Below, piece by piece: positions 16,078 to 25,308 of a stretch of 64,000 nt of DNA. The position numbers were made by a program, and so were the translations under genes. Position 1 is the stretch's first letter. The number at the start of each line of letters is the position of its first letter. The notes beneath the pieces were generated by a model that had not been told where the DNA came from, made no database searches, and saw only the letters and a program-made list of their open reading frames with translations. The DNA comes from Nitrospira defluvii (GTDB taxonomy: Bacteria > Nitrospirota > Nitrospiria > Nitrospirales > Nitrospiraceae). The stretch lies in assembly GCA_011525625.1 (NCBI GenBank), contig WYAX01000009.1:87761-151760 (forward strand), given 5' to 3'.

Positions 16078-17931
16078 ATGAACACCGTGAAAGATCCGGT
16101 TTGTGGAATGATGATTTCGGTTGGTGAAGGACTCTCTGTCGTCTATCTGGGACAAGAGTTCCGGTTCTGTTCTGATCTCTGCAAACGAACCTTCCTGGCT
16201 ACACCGGAACGCTACGCGGCTGGACCGACAGGAACGGCACCGAGCGTCGCGGACGTGACCAGGCGCATTGCGTATTTTTCGATGGAAGTCGCAGTGGATT
16301 CGGGCATGCCGACCTACAGCGGAGGCTTAGGTGTCCTGGCCGGTGACACGTTGCGGTCCTGCGCCGATCTCAAAATTCCTCTCGTCGCCGTCACTCTTCT
16401 CTATGGACGCGGCTATTTCGAGCAACACCTGGATGAATGGGGCAATCAGCGTGAACAGCCTGCGCGTTGGGATCCCTCGAAGTTTGCCCGGTTGCTCCCT
16501 CCGACGGTCCACGTGTCCATTGAAGGCCGCCCCGTCGTGGTCCGGGCGTGGCAGTACGACATCACCGGCCTCTCGGGCTATGTGGTTCCCTTGCTGCTCT
16601 TAGATGCCAATGTCGAGGAGAACATAGCCGGCGATCGGGAACTGACCGGTGATCTTTATGGTGGCGATGAGCGGTACCGTCTGGCTCAGGAAATTCTGCT
16701 GGGTATCGGCGGCGTCCGGATGCTCCGTGCGTTGGGCTACATCCACATTGAACGGTTCCACATGAATGAAGGCCATGCGGCCTTGCTCACTCCTGAGCTG
16801 CTGCGTGAGCGCCAACAGAGAGAGCCGGCGGCGTGGGATTTCGACGGCGTGAGACGGGACTGCATCTTCACCACCCATACCCCTGTGCCGGCCGGCCATG
16901 ATCAGTTCTCTTATGGACTGGTGAAGCAGCTGCTCGGTGAGACAGCGCCGCTGGAAGTCCTGCAGATGCTGGGCGGCAGGGACCGGCTGAACATGACGCT
17001 CCTGGCTTTGAATCTGAGCACCTACGTGAACGGGGTCGCCAAGCGTCACGGGCAGGTCTCTCAAGAAATGTTCCCGGGATATGCCATCGACTCCATTACG
17101 AACGGCGTGCATTCGGCCACCTGGACCTCGCCCAGCTTTCAGCAACTGTACGACCGGCATATTCCTGGCTGGCGGACTGATTCCTTCGCCCTCCGCTATG
17201 CCATCAGCATCCCTACTCAGGACATCTGGGCGGCGCATATTCAAGCGAAGGCACGACTGCTTGAAGAAATCCGGAGGCGGACCTCGTTACCGTTCCGCGA
17301 TGAGGTGCTGACGATCGGATTTGCCCGGCGGGCCACCCAATACAAGCGGGGTGATCTGGTGTTCTCGGCCCCCGATGAGCTCGTCGACATTGCAAAGAAG
17401 GTTGGCCCGATTCAGCTGATTTTTGCGGGCAAGGCGCATCCCAAGGATGCGCCGGGAAAGGAGATCATTCGCCGTGTGGTTCGCGTCGCTGGTCAGGTCA
17501 AGCCGGAGGTCCAGATCGCGTATCTGGAGAATTATGATCTGGCCTTGGCACAGCTTCTGACTGCAGGGGTCGATCTCTGGCTGAACACGCCGCTTCCCCC
17601 CTTGGAGGCATCCGGCACGTCCGGGATGAAGGCCGCGCACAACGGGGTCCCCAGCTTGAGCGTGCTCGACGGCTGGTGGGTGGAAGGTCATATCGAAGGC
17701 ATCACGGGGTGGTCCATCGGCCGTGGCCCTTCTGATGCCGCTTCCCAGGAAGGGCGCGATGCCCAGGATGCCCGCGAGCTGTACGACAAACTGCGAGGGG
17801 TCATCACGCCTTTATTCTATCAGAGCCACGAACGATGGAGCGAGCTCATGCGATCGACTATTACCTTCAACGCTTCCTTCTTCAACACGCACCGCATGGT
17901 CCAACAGTATGCGGCCAATGCCTATGTGTAA
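16078..17931 (+). CDS. YHS domain-alpha-glucan phosphorylase fusion
   Basis: A 617-residue protein. Residues 1-50 are a YHS metal-binding domain (KDPVCGMMISV and EFRFCSDLCKRTF). From about residue 60 it is a short-type alpha-glucan phosphorylase: IAYFSMEVAVDSGMPTYSGG, TTHTPVPAGHDQF, ITNGVH and the PLP-binding Lys518 in EASGTSGMKAAHNG. The enzyme releases glucose-1-phosphate from storage or maltodextrin glucans with inorganic phosphate. The YHS domain binds copper or other soft metals in copper ATPases, so placing it on a sugar phosphorylase in a copper island suggests metal control of glycogen use (inference). Start ATG follows AGAAGGTG. Confidence 0.88.
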   Translation: MNTVKDPVCGMMISVGEGLSVVYLGQEFRFCSDLCKRTFLATPERYAAGPTGTAPSVADVTRRIAYFSMEVAVDSGMPTYSGGLGVLAGDTLRSCADLKIPLVAVTLLYGRGYFEQHLDEWGNQREQPARWDPSKFARLLPPTVHVSIEGRPVVVRAWQYDITGLSGYVVPLLLLDANVEENIAGDRELTGDLYGGDERYRLAQEILLGIGGVRMLRALGYIHIERFHMNEGHAALLTPELLRERQQREPAAWDFDGVRRDCIFTTHTPVPAGHDQFSYGLVKQLLGETAPLEVLQMLGGRDRLNMTLLALNLSTYVNGVAKRHGQVSQEMFPGYAIDSITNGVHSATWTSPSFQQLYDRHIPGWRTDSFALRYAISIPTQDIWAAHIQAKARLLEEIRRRTSLPFRDEVLTIGFARRATQYKRGDLVFSAPDELVDIAKKVGPIQLIFAGKAHPKDAPGKEIIRRVVRVAGQVKPEVQIAYLENYDLALAQLLTAGVDLWLNTPLPPLEASGTSGMKAAHNGVPSLSVLDGWWVEGHIEGITGWSIGRGPSDAASQEGRDAQDARELYDKLRGVITPLFYQSHERWSELMRSTITFNASFFNTHRMVQQYAANAYV

Positions 17932-18005
17932 GGGAAGCCGTGCCCTAGTGAGAGTTAAAGCGGCTGAGCATCGTTCACACTAATGATCACCAAAGGAGGA
18001 GAGCA

Positions 18006-18635
18006 ATGAATTTCACACGAGTGATTACCATAGGAGTTCTGTTTTTCTTGGCGGGGGCGAGTCCCGGTGTTGTCGGGGCGGATGACAAGTCTGGACACTC
18101 GAAGATGGATGGTGGTCACGAGGCGGCGACTTGTCGGCCATCCACCGGGCATTACCTCCATCATCTGCTGAAACATTCGAAGGAGATCGGCCTGACTGCC
18201 GACCAAGTGTCCAAACTGAAGGCGATCCAGCTCGACCTCAACCGAACGCGGATCAAAACCGAGGCTGATATGCAGGTGTCGGAGCTGGAGCTAGCGGTAC
18301 TCACTGAGGACGAGAAAGCCGATCTGTCTGCGATCGAGACGAAAGCGAAAGAACGCGCAATGCTGGAGGTTGGCTTGCAGATGGCCGCTATCAAGGCCAA
18401 GCGGGATGCGGTGTCTCTGCTCACGCCGGAGCAACGCGAAAAAGTAACGGCCGAGCGCGAAAAAATGATGAAGGAGATGGGCGGGATGATGGGGAAAGGC
18501 GAGAAAGAAAAGAGCGAGGGTGAAAAGAAGAAACATATGGGCGGGATGATGAAGAAAGGCATGATGGGTGGGAAAAGCGGTGATGGAGACCCATCGCCGG
18601 CTCAGCCCAAAGAGGAAGAGTCTCATCAACACTAG
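18006..18635 (+). CDS. Spy/CpxP/ZraP-like periplasmic protein with Met/His-rich tail
   Basis: A 209-residue exported protein: signal peptide to about residue 25, His-rich segment (SGHSKMDGGHEAA, STGHYLHHLLKHS), a helical LTxxQ-type core (LTADQVSKLKAIQLDL, LTPEQREKVT) and a long tail with repeated MMKEMGGMMGKG/KKHMGGMMKKGMMGG, ending in HQH. Spy/CpxP proteins are periplasmic chaperones or metal sensors; ZraP-like members bind zinc or copper. Met and His repeats suit Cu(I)/Ag(I). Ribosome site AAAGGAGGAG. Confidence 0.8.
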   Translation: MNFTRVITIGVLFFLAGASPGVVGADDKSGHSKMDGGHEAATCRPSTGHYLHHLLKHSKEIGLTADQVSKLKAIQLDLNRTRIKTEADMQVSELELAVLTEDEKADLSAIETKAKERAMLEVGLQMAAIKAKRDAVSLLTPEQREKVTAEREKMMKEMGGMMGKGEKEKSEGEKKKHMGGMMKKGMMGGKSGDGDPSPAQPKEEESHQH

Positions 18636-18741
18636 GGTTCAAAGACCTCAATGGAACGTCGCACCCTGGGCGACGGAGGAGCAAGCTCAGTCTGTCATCA
18701 TTCAGATGCTGAGTTTCCGGTGATAGTAAGGAGGTATGGGA

Positions 18742-19482
18742 ATGGAGAAATTCATGGTTGCAAGACGCCGCGGTACAGATGAATCCACACTGGCGAACTT
18801 ACCAGTTTGTGTTGGTAAGAGCGCGAAGAAGCAAGGCGATGAGGCGCCTCTCGGGAGGTGGAACGTAGCGCTGATGCTGGGGCGCAAAGTCCTCGGAGGC
18901 ACGTTGGTCTTGACCGCGTGTCTGAGCGGGCCATGGACGCAATTTACGTGGGCGGACAGCAAGGACGGCGTCTTCCCCTCCGCGGATCAGGTGGGGGGGC
19001 AGGTGTACCGCGACCCTCTGGCGATAGGAACATACTTTCCGACGGATTTTGAACTGTATGACATGACCGGTGAGCGCGTCAATCTTTCACAACTCGTTTC
19101 CGTAAGGAAAACTGTCATTGCATTTTTCGTGGTGGCCGTTCCGGCTTCAGTCCTTGAGCTTAAAAAGTTACAGGATTTTGCTGCTGAGCAGGTGCCTCAG
19201 CTACAGGTGTTCAATGTGCATGCCAATACGATCCAAGCCGACCTTACGGGGGGCGGGCCCAACAGGGCTGTCGAGGACAGCATACGCACAGTAGCGCTTG
19301 CCCGGAAAGAACACGGTCTCAGAAATCCGACGTTTGTGGCGCCAAACGATACGATGAGTCCGACCGGATTGTCTAATCGTCTCGGCGTCCGCGGCGTGCC
19401 CACCATTTTCGTTTTGGGAGCCGACGGGAAGGTGCAGAACATCTTTATCGGCCCGCATAACTGGAAGCCGGGCGATCTGTGA
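18742..19482 (+). CDS. Exported thioredoxin-fold (redoxin-like) protein without the CxxC motif
   Basis: A 246-residue protein with a long N-terminal region, a membrane segment (LGGTLVLTACLSGPW) and a thioredoxin-like fold (FELYDMTGERVNLSQL, KTVIAFFVVAVPASV, cis-Pro loop GVRGVPTIFVLGADGKV). The position where TlpA-type proteins have CxxC reads VPASV, so it should not be a disulfide reductase. The start at 18742 is preferred to 18736, which would touch the AAGGAGG site. Lying between a metal-binding Spy-like protein and a Tat propeller, it may be a copper-handling or structural relative of Sco/TlpA, which is speculative. Confidence 0.65.
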   Translation: MEKFMVARRRGTDESTLANLPVCVGKSAKKQGDEAPLGRWNVALMLGRKVLGGTLVLTACLSGPWTQFTWADSKDGVFPSADQVGGQVYRDPLAIGTYFPTDFELYDMTGERVNLSQLVSVRKTVIAFFVVAVPASVLELKKLQDFAAEQVPQLQVFNVHANTIQADLTGGGPNRAVEDSIRTVALARKEHGLRNPTFVAPNDTMSPTGLSNRLGVRGVPTIFVLGADGKVQNIFIGPHNWKPGDL

Positions 19483-19534
19483 CCTGGTCACATGATCTAA
19501 TGAACATTCAATCCATGATTGAGGAGGCGAAAAC

Positions 19535-21001
19535 ATGGCAATGTCCAGGCGAGAGTTTCTACAGCGTTCGCTTACCTTCGGCACTATTGGCGCGACATCA
19601 GGATTGACCGGTCTTTCGGCGTTTGCCGCGCGTCACAATCCTATCGGAGAAGGGACGGCGGAGTTGTTCGAAAAATTCGACGGTAATGTCGTCCTCTTGG
19701 CAGGCAAATATAGCGGGCTGGTGCATGTCATGGATTTAGCGGTCCCAGAGACACTGGCGTGGTTTCCTTATGGCCTCACCGGCATGGATATGCCGATCGC
19801 CCATCATATTGCAGCGATGCCATCGGCCGACCCCTACAGTGGGTTTGACTTTTATCAGACCTTTCAGCCACCGATGGCACCGTACGTCGATGAGAACTCG
19901 CCGGAATGGAGAAATCGGGGCGACTTCAGAATGTACAAGATGCGTTTCGACGGCTCGGGAAAGCAGAACCGCATTTCGCTGGTCAGCGACATCTCGGCCG
20001 CGACCGGCATGGCCTTGGGTGTCCACGTTGCGATCGGCGTTGGAGAGAACGCCAACAAATATGTCGCGTTTGCGGATGGTCAGAAAGACATGGTGCTGAT
20101 CACCACGGTTGACGACAACCCGAAGACCGTGAGGGCATTCCGACTCGATTACGACATACTGGCGCGTCAACTGAGCGTGTCACATGTGTTTCCGGATCCC
20201 GCGACAGGCAAGTTTGATTACCAGGGTCGGAAGGGCGTGAAAACGACGCATGAAGCGATGCTCGGTGAAGAACTGATCCCTGCGGATACGACGGCGGTGT
20301 TCGTGGATGCCTTTACGTGGCATCCCACCTTGCCGCTGGGCGCCATCCTGATACGTCGACTCGGCTGTTGCTGCATTGTCGATACGCGAACGTGGGAACC
20401 ATTAGCGTTACTCTCGACCGGCAAGGGATCGCCCGACAATTTTCAGTTGGTGAAACAGCAAGGTGACACCTGGACTTTCTCGGTGCCGGCGGTAGTGACT
20501 CCAATGCACGAATCTGGTTTTCTTACGAATGGTGAATACTTTCTTGCCTGTAACAATGTGCTGCAGAACCTCGTTACGGTCTATCAGTCTACCGATCCCA
20601 ATCCGAATAAGTGGAAGAAGACACATTTCGTCGAGGGGTTCGGCAATATGTATATGCCGATGCACACGGGCAACGTTCCCGATTCTCGCTGGGCATGCTT
20701 GACGCTGTGGGCACGCAAACCGAACAACGGCTTCGTCTGCAAGATCGACACGAAGACATGGAAGGTGGTCGCAAAGTGGGACATCGGCCCTGATCCCCAT
20801 ACAGTCGACTGTACGGTGGATGGAAAGTACATGACGGCGGTCTATAGCGGGCATCAGGCAGGGCAATCCGGACTGGTGGTGATTAATTGCCATACAGACA
20901 AGATCGAAGCACGAATCCCGAGTCCTAGCGGACATCACGACCACGTGGTGGTCCCGCGCGATTGGGAAGGCATGAAGACATCACGCAGCACGTCGGTCTA
21001 A
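19535..21001 (+). CDS. Tat-exported beta-propeller protein
   Basis: A 488-residue protein beginning with a Tat signal (SRREFLQRSLTFGTIGATSG). The rest shows repeated propeller strands (GLVHVMDLAVPETLAWFPYG, KIDTKTWKVVAKWDIG, DPHTVDCTVDGKYMTAVYSG) resembling the N-terminal propeller of nitrous-oxide reductase, and many Met/His (MDMPIAHHIAAM, GNMYMPMHTGN). I see no CuA-type cupredoxin domain at the C-terminus, so it is not a complete NosZ. Function unknown; the Tat route suggests a cofactor or metal loaded before export, and the neighbours suggest copper (inference). Ribosome site GAGGAGG. Confidence 0.7.
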   Translation: MAMSRREFLQRSLTFGTIGATSGLTGLSAFAARHNPIGEGTAELFEKFDGNVVLLAGKYSGLVHVMDLAVPETLAWFPYGLTGMDMPIAHHIAAMPSADPYSGFDFYQTFQPPMAPYVDENSPEWRNRGDFRMYKMRFDGSGKQNRISLVSDISAATGMALGVHVAIGVGENANKYVAFADGQKDMVLITTVDDNPKTVRAFRLDYDILARQLSVSHVFPDPATGKFDYQGRKGVKTTHEAMLGEELIPADTTAVFVDAFTWHPTLPLGAILIRRLGCCCIVDTRTWEPLALLSTGKGSPDNFQLVKQQGDTWTFSVPAVVTPMHESGFLTNGEYFLACNNVLQNLVTVYQSTDPNPNKWKKTHFVEGFGNMYMPMHTGNVPDSRWACLTLWARKPNNGFVCKIDTKTWKVVAKWDIGPDPHTVDCTVDGKYMTAVYSGHQAGQSGLVVINCHTDKIEARIPSPSGHHDHVVVPRDWEGMKTSRSTSV

Positions 21002-21153
21002 ACAGGAGTCGCGGCTGATGCAGCACACCTGCGACCAGAAGCCCATACACAGAACGGCTGACTATCGGTTCAACCTATTGAGATAACTCAGTTGTCTGTA
21101 GCAAGTCTTGACGACGACGTGCCAAGCCACAGGAAGCAGCCGGGCATTGAGGA

Positions 21154-21381
21154 ATGAGCGAGCGCATACGCCTTGCCACACTGAGTGCACGAGATGGACT
21201 CGATGTCGCCAAACAATGGGCACAACGGGCGGCAAGCCTCTATCGCCTGTCCGTCGGCGAGCCGACTCATTATGCGTCACAGCCGGACTGGAAACCGCTC
21301 TTTGAGCAGAGTATTCGTGAGTTGGTGGCTTTTGCAGAAACAGGAGTGATCTCATTACCTCCGACGCCGAATCGCAATTGA
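21154..21381 (+). CDS. Small hypothetical protein upstream of multicopper oxidase
   Basis: A 75-residue soluble, helical protein (ARDGLDVAKQWAQRAASLYRL, FEQSIRELVAFAETG). No family recognised. It has a TGAGGA ribosome site and its stop overlaps a TTG that opens the multicopper oxidase frame, so the two may be translationally coupled. Confidence 0.5.
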   Translation: MSERIRLATLSARDGLDVAKQWAQRAASLYRLSVGEPTHYASQPDWKPLFEQSIRELVAFAETGVISLPPTPNRN

Positions 21382-21398
21382 TTGCTGATACGTCAATC

Positions 21399-23333
21399 AT
21401 GAAACCCGCAAGGCAACAAAATAGTACAAATCACCTTCCCAGTATTTCTAGGCGTCTGCTGCTCAAGCGCGTAGGCGTGTTGGGGCTGATGGCCGGGGTT
21501 GCTTCACTGATTCCCGCCTGCGGCTGGACGAACGCCGCCACCAGGACCCGGACCGGCGTCGGTTCACAGACGCCCCTGCGTGGAGAGGTCATCGATCTAG
21601 CCATCAGCGAAACCCGCTTTATCCTTGACGGGCGAACTGCGATGGCGATGACCATCAACGGGACGATCCCGGGACCAGTGATTCGGCTGAAAGAAGGGCA
21701 GGACGTGACGCTGCGCGTGACAAACCAATTGACGGAAACGACCTCGATTCACTGGCACGGTTTGCTGCTGCCGCCCGAGATGGACGGCGTGCCCGGGGTG
21801 AGCTTCGGTGGTATCGAGCCGGGGACAACCTTTACTTACCATTTTCCAGTCAGGCAGAGCGGCACCTACTGGTTTCATAGCCATTCAGGCGGACAAGAGT
21901 TCTTGGGCATGTACGCTCCGATGATCATTGATCCACAAGAGCCGGAACCGTTTCAGTATGACCGGGACTATGTCGTGATGCTCTCGGATTGGACCTTCGA
22001 GCCACCCGAATCCGCACTCGCCAATCTAAAAAAACTCAACGGCTACTACAACTTCCAGAAACGCACCGCGCGCGAGTTTTTTGCCGACATCGCCAGATCC
22101 GGGCTGTTGCCGACACTGGCCAACTACTTGAGTTGGGACCGCATGCGCATGGACCCGACCGACTTCGCGGACGTCACCGGCTACACCTTCACGTATCTCA
22201 TGAACGGCTTATCGCCCAACGGCAATTGGACCGGGGTCTTTCAGCCGGGCGAGAGAGTACGTCTGCGCTTCATCGACGCGGCGAGCATGACATTCTATGA
22301 CGTGCGTATCCCGGGACTTAAGATGACAATCGTGCAGGCGGATGGCCAGAACGTCCAGCCCGTCGTGGTAGACGAGTTTCGCATTGGACCGGCCGAAACC
22401 TACGATGTCATCGTCGAACCGGTCGGGGAGCGCGTGTATACCATCTTTGCCGAAACTATGGATCGCAGCGGCTTCGCGCGGGGCACCTTGGCGACGAGTC
22501 AGGGCATGAGTGGGGAGGTCCCAGAACGGAGGCCCCGGCCGCTCCGTACGATGGAAGACATGGGCATGAGCATGGAAGGCATGGACATGCCGGGCATGAA
22601 GCACCATTCGAGCGGCAACGGGATGCAGATGCCCGACGTCGTTGCACAGGGCGAGATGCCGAGGGTGAAGGCAGCGGACGACAAGTCGAACATGGACCAT
22701 GTGCAACACGGTGAAGGCATGCAGGAAATGCAAAGTATGGACACAGGGACGGACGGCCACGACCACTCGACGATTCCCGGTGCCGAGCCCGTCAAGCATG
22801 GGCCCGATGATCATGGGACCGGCAATCAAACGGTGGCCGAGTATTCGCAGAACCGCTTTGGAGAACCCGGGAGGGGGCTGGAACACAGTGACCGGAGGGT
22901 GCTGCTCTATACTGACTTGAAAAGTCTGGCGCCCTATCCTGATCAACGTGAGCCTGAGCGAGAAATAGAACTCCACCTGACGGGCCACATGAACCGGTAC
23001 ATGTGGTCGTTTGACGGCAAGAAGTATTCCGAGGCGAAAGAGCCGATTCGCTTCCGCTATGGCGAGCGCCTGCGCTTCACGTTCGTGAACGATACGATGA
23101 TGGAACACCCCCTGCATCTGCACGGTATGTGGATGCATCTGGAAAACGGCGCGGGCGCATACTTGCCGCGCAAGCACACCGTCGTCGTCAAACCCGCCGA
23201 GCGAGTATCGGTCGCGATCACTGCGGATGCCCAGGGACGCTGGGCTTTTCACTGCCATCTATTGCTTCACATGGAAGCGGGTATGTTCCGGGTCGTTGAG
23301 GTCGCGGGTGAGGAGGGTGCGAGACCGTCATGA
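21399..23333 (+). CDS. copA: Multicopper oxidase CopA/PcoA
   Basis: A 644-residue Tat-exported oxidase (SRRLLLKRVGVLG signal) with all four copper-ligand motifs: IHWHGLLLP, YWFHSHSGGQ, EHPLHLHGMWMHLE and HCHLLLHMEAGMF, where the type-1 ligand region ends HMEAGM. Between them is a Met/His-rich insert (DMGMSMEGMDMPGMKHH) as in PcoA/CopA. It oxidises Cu(I) to the less toxic Cu(II) in the periplasm. The frame is open to a TTG at 21378, which overlaps the previous stop; neither start has a good ribosome site. The next gene overlaps by four bases. This is distinct from the copA ATPase at 4865. Confidence 0.9.
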   Translation: MKPARQQNSTNHLPSISRRLLLKRVGVLGLMAGVASLIPACGWTNAATRTRTGVGSQTPLRGEVIDLAISETRFILDGRTAMAMTINGTIPGPVIRLKEGQDVTLRVTNQLTETTSIHWHGLLLPPEMDGVPGVSFGGIEPGTTFTYHFPVRQSGTYWFHSHSGGQEFLGMYAPMIIDPQEPEPFQYDRDYVVMLSDWTFEPPESALANLKKLNGYYNFQKRTAREFFADIARSGLLPTLANYLSWDRMRMDPTDFADVTGYTFTYLMNGLSPNGNWTGVFQPGERVRLRFIDAASMTFYDVRIPGLKMTIVQADGQNVQPVVVDEFRIGPAETYDVIVEPVGERVYTIFAETMDRSGFARGTLATSQGMSGEVPERRPRPLRTMEDMGMSMEGMDMPGMKHHSSGNGMQMPDVVAQGEMPRVKAADDKSNMDHVQHGEGMQEMQSMDTGTDGHDHSTIPGAEPVKHGPDDHGTGNQTVAEYSQNRFGEPGRGLEHSDRRVLLYTDLKSLAPYPDQREPEREIELHLTGHMNRYMWSFDGKKYSEAKEPIRFRYGERLRFTFVNDTMMEHPLHLHGMWMHLENGAGAYLPRKHTVVVKPAERVSVAITADAQGRWAFHCHLLLHMEAGMFRVVEVAGEEGARPS

Positions 23334-24217
23334 CCATTTCTTGGCGAGCTCTGTTTGCCGCCCTTGCGGCATGCCTGTGCGGGGCTGCCCCGCATACAAC
23401 AGCCGTCGCGGAAGTCGCATCCACGGTCTCAAACCCAAAGGGTTCAGCCAATTCAACTGCTTCTCAGGCGTCTGCGCCCATCGGTCCTTCACCCCAGGAG
23501 GAACGCATGCTCCAGAACGTGTCCCAGCCAAGCGGCTGGCTTTCTCCCGTCAATGATCAAGAGCACCGTCTCTTCACGCTCGTCGACGTCCTCGAATACC
23601 GTCCAAGTACAGGGGGAGGTGAGAGCCAGAGCGACTACCGATGGGATGTCGAGGGCTGGTACGGTGGGGACTACAACCGAGTCTGGTTCAAAAGCGAAGG
23701 GCAGCGGGACACGGCCTTCAAATCGGACTACGACGTGGACTTTCAGCTGCTCTACGGCCGGTTTATTCAGAAGTACTACGATTTTCAGATCGGCCCTCGT
23801 GTAGAAACGCAATCATTCCGCGGGCGCAATGTGACTCGTGGGCTCGCGTCAATCGGGATCGAGGGACTGGTTCCCTACAGCTATGATCTGGAAGCCAACC
23901 TGTTCATCGATCAGAACGGCGCGGTTTCTGCGCGCCTCTCGTTCACCAAAGATTTGCTCCTGACGCAAAGGCTGATCCTTCAAAGCCGATTTGAAACCAA
24001 CGCAGCCATACAGCGAGTCGAGAGATTCACGACCGGCTCCGGCCTTAACAACCTCGAATTGGGGTTTCGGCTGCGCTATGAAATTCGACGACAGTTTGCG
24101 CCTTACGTGGGCGTCTCCCTGGACAGAAGTTTCGGCGAGACCGCCACACTCGTGCGCCAAGAGGGAGGAACCCCCAGCCAGGTGCGATTCGTGGCCGGAG
24201 TACGGATGTGGTTCTGA
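23330..24217 (+). CDS. copB: Outer-membrane copper resistance protein CopB/PcoB
   Basis: A 295-residue exported protein with an N-terminal spacer and a beta-barrel domain of the PcoB family: DVLEYRPSTGGG, WDVEGWYGGDYNRVWFKSEG, PYSYDLEANLFIDQNG and a terminal VRMWF outer-membrane signature. It pairs with the multicopper oxidase and is thought to sequester or pass copper at the outer membrane. It overlaps the preceding gene by four bases. The usual Met-rich N-terminus is short here. Confidence 0.88.
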   Translation: MTISWRALFAALAACLCGAAPHTTAVAEVASTVSNPKGSANSTASQASAPIGPSPQEERMLQNVSQPSGWLSPVNDQEHRLFTLVDVLEYRPSTGGGESQSDYRWDVEGWYGGDYNRVWFKSEGQRDTAFKSDYDVDFQLLYGRFIQKYYDFQIGPRVETQSFRGRNVTRGLASIGIEGLVPYSYDLEANLFIDQNGAVSARLSFTKDLLLTQRLILQSRFETNAAIQRVERFTTGSGLNNLELGFRLRYEIRRQFAPYVGVSLDRSFGETATLVRQEGGTPSQVRFVAGVRMWF

Positions 24218-24912
24218 GGAGTCCGCAGAGACGTACAGACCGCTGCTTCGTAGTAACGATGCCGTTGCATCGTCTCATGGCTGATGGCCCGCGGTCATTG
24301 GCGAGGCTTCCCAGCACTATTGAAACGATGCGCCACTCGCGGCGGGAATATGACTGAATCCGGACAGTGGACGAGTCCTCCTCTGTGAAACAGATCGGAG
24401 TTCAACATGGACCATAGGACACGCGCCTGATCCACACGCTGGTTACACGATGTCGCGCGACCAGCGGAGCCATGACCGCCACGCGGGTCATTCCGTGGAG
24501 ATGTTTCGCGATAAGTTTTGGTTGAGTTTCACCCTCACCATTCCTACGGTCTTCTGGTCGCCTGAAGTCCAGCACTGGCTTGGCTACACAGCACCCTCCT
24601 TCCCTGGCTCCAGATTCATTCCCGCCATCTTCGGGACCGCCGTATTCCTGTACGGCGGCCTCGTGTTCCTGCGGGGCGCACAAGGCGAGCTGGTCGAACG
24701 CAAGCCGGGCATGATGACGCTCATCAGCTTGGCCATCATCGTGGCGTTTGGGACGTCGCTGGCTGCCACATTCGGTCTCTTCCAGGTCGAAGTCTGGTGG
24801 GAGCTTGCCTCGTTGATTACGATCATGGTGTTGGGCCACTGGCTCGAAATGCGCGCCATTTCCCAAGCCCAGGGCGCGCTCACTGCACTCGCCGCGTTGC
24901 TCCCGGACACGG

Positions 24913-24917
24913 CTGAG
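24913..24917 (+). repeat. Target-site duplication, left copy (CTGAG)
   Basis: CTGAG immediately before the IS matches CTGAG immediately after it (26199-26203). Removing one copy rejoins codons GCT-GAG-CGG in the ATPase frame. Confidence 0.85.
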
Positions 24918-25008
24918 AGAGAGGGCTCCGGAAATTCGGACAGTGTGCTAAGTGGTAGCCTGGCTTCACCCACACCACCGCGAGGTGGCCTACGAGAGGA
25001 GCGAGGCA

Positions 25009-25308
25009 ATGAAGAGAACGAGACGGAATCATGGAGCCGCCTTCAAGGCGCAAGTGGCTGTCGCTGCCATCAAAGGCGACAAGACGCTGGCCGAGTTGGC
25101 CGAGCAATTCAGTGTCCATCCCACGCAGATCACCGAATGGAAGCAACAATTGCTGGCGCGGGCCGCGGACGTATTTGGCGGCACCACACCGACGTCAGAC
25201 ACGCCAGATCTCAAGGTCCTCCACGCGAAGATCGGCCAACTGGCCCTGGAGAATGATTTTTTAGAAGGGGCGCTCATCAAGGCGGGATTGTTGAGCGCAA
25301 AACGATGA
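25009..25308 (+). CDS. IS3-family transposase OrfA
   Basis: A 99-residue protein with the IS3 OrfA helix-turn-helix (MKRTRRNHGAAFKAQVAVAA, ELAEQFSVHPTQITEWKQQ) and a C-terminal leucine-zipper-like helix (KVLHAKIGQLALENDFLEGA). It binds IS ends. Start at 25009 follows GGAGCGAGG. Its stop overlaps the orfB start by four bases (ATGA), suggesting termination-reinitiation rather than only a frameshift. Confidence 0.9.
   Translation: MKRTRRNHGAAFKAQVAVAAIKGDKTLAELAEQFSVHPTQITEWKQQLLARAADVFGGTTPTSDTPDLKVLHAKIGQLALENDFLEGALIKAGLLSAKR

Noticed and set aside
19535..21001. Full nitrous-oxide reductase
   Set aside because: Only propeller-like sequence is seen; there is no CuA cupredoxin domain or HxxxC-type CuA ligand set at the C-terminus.
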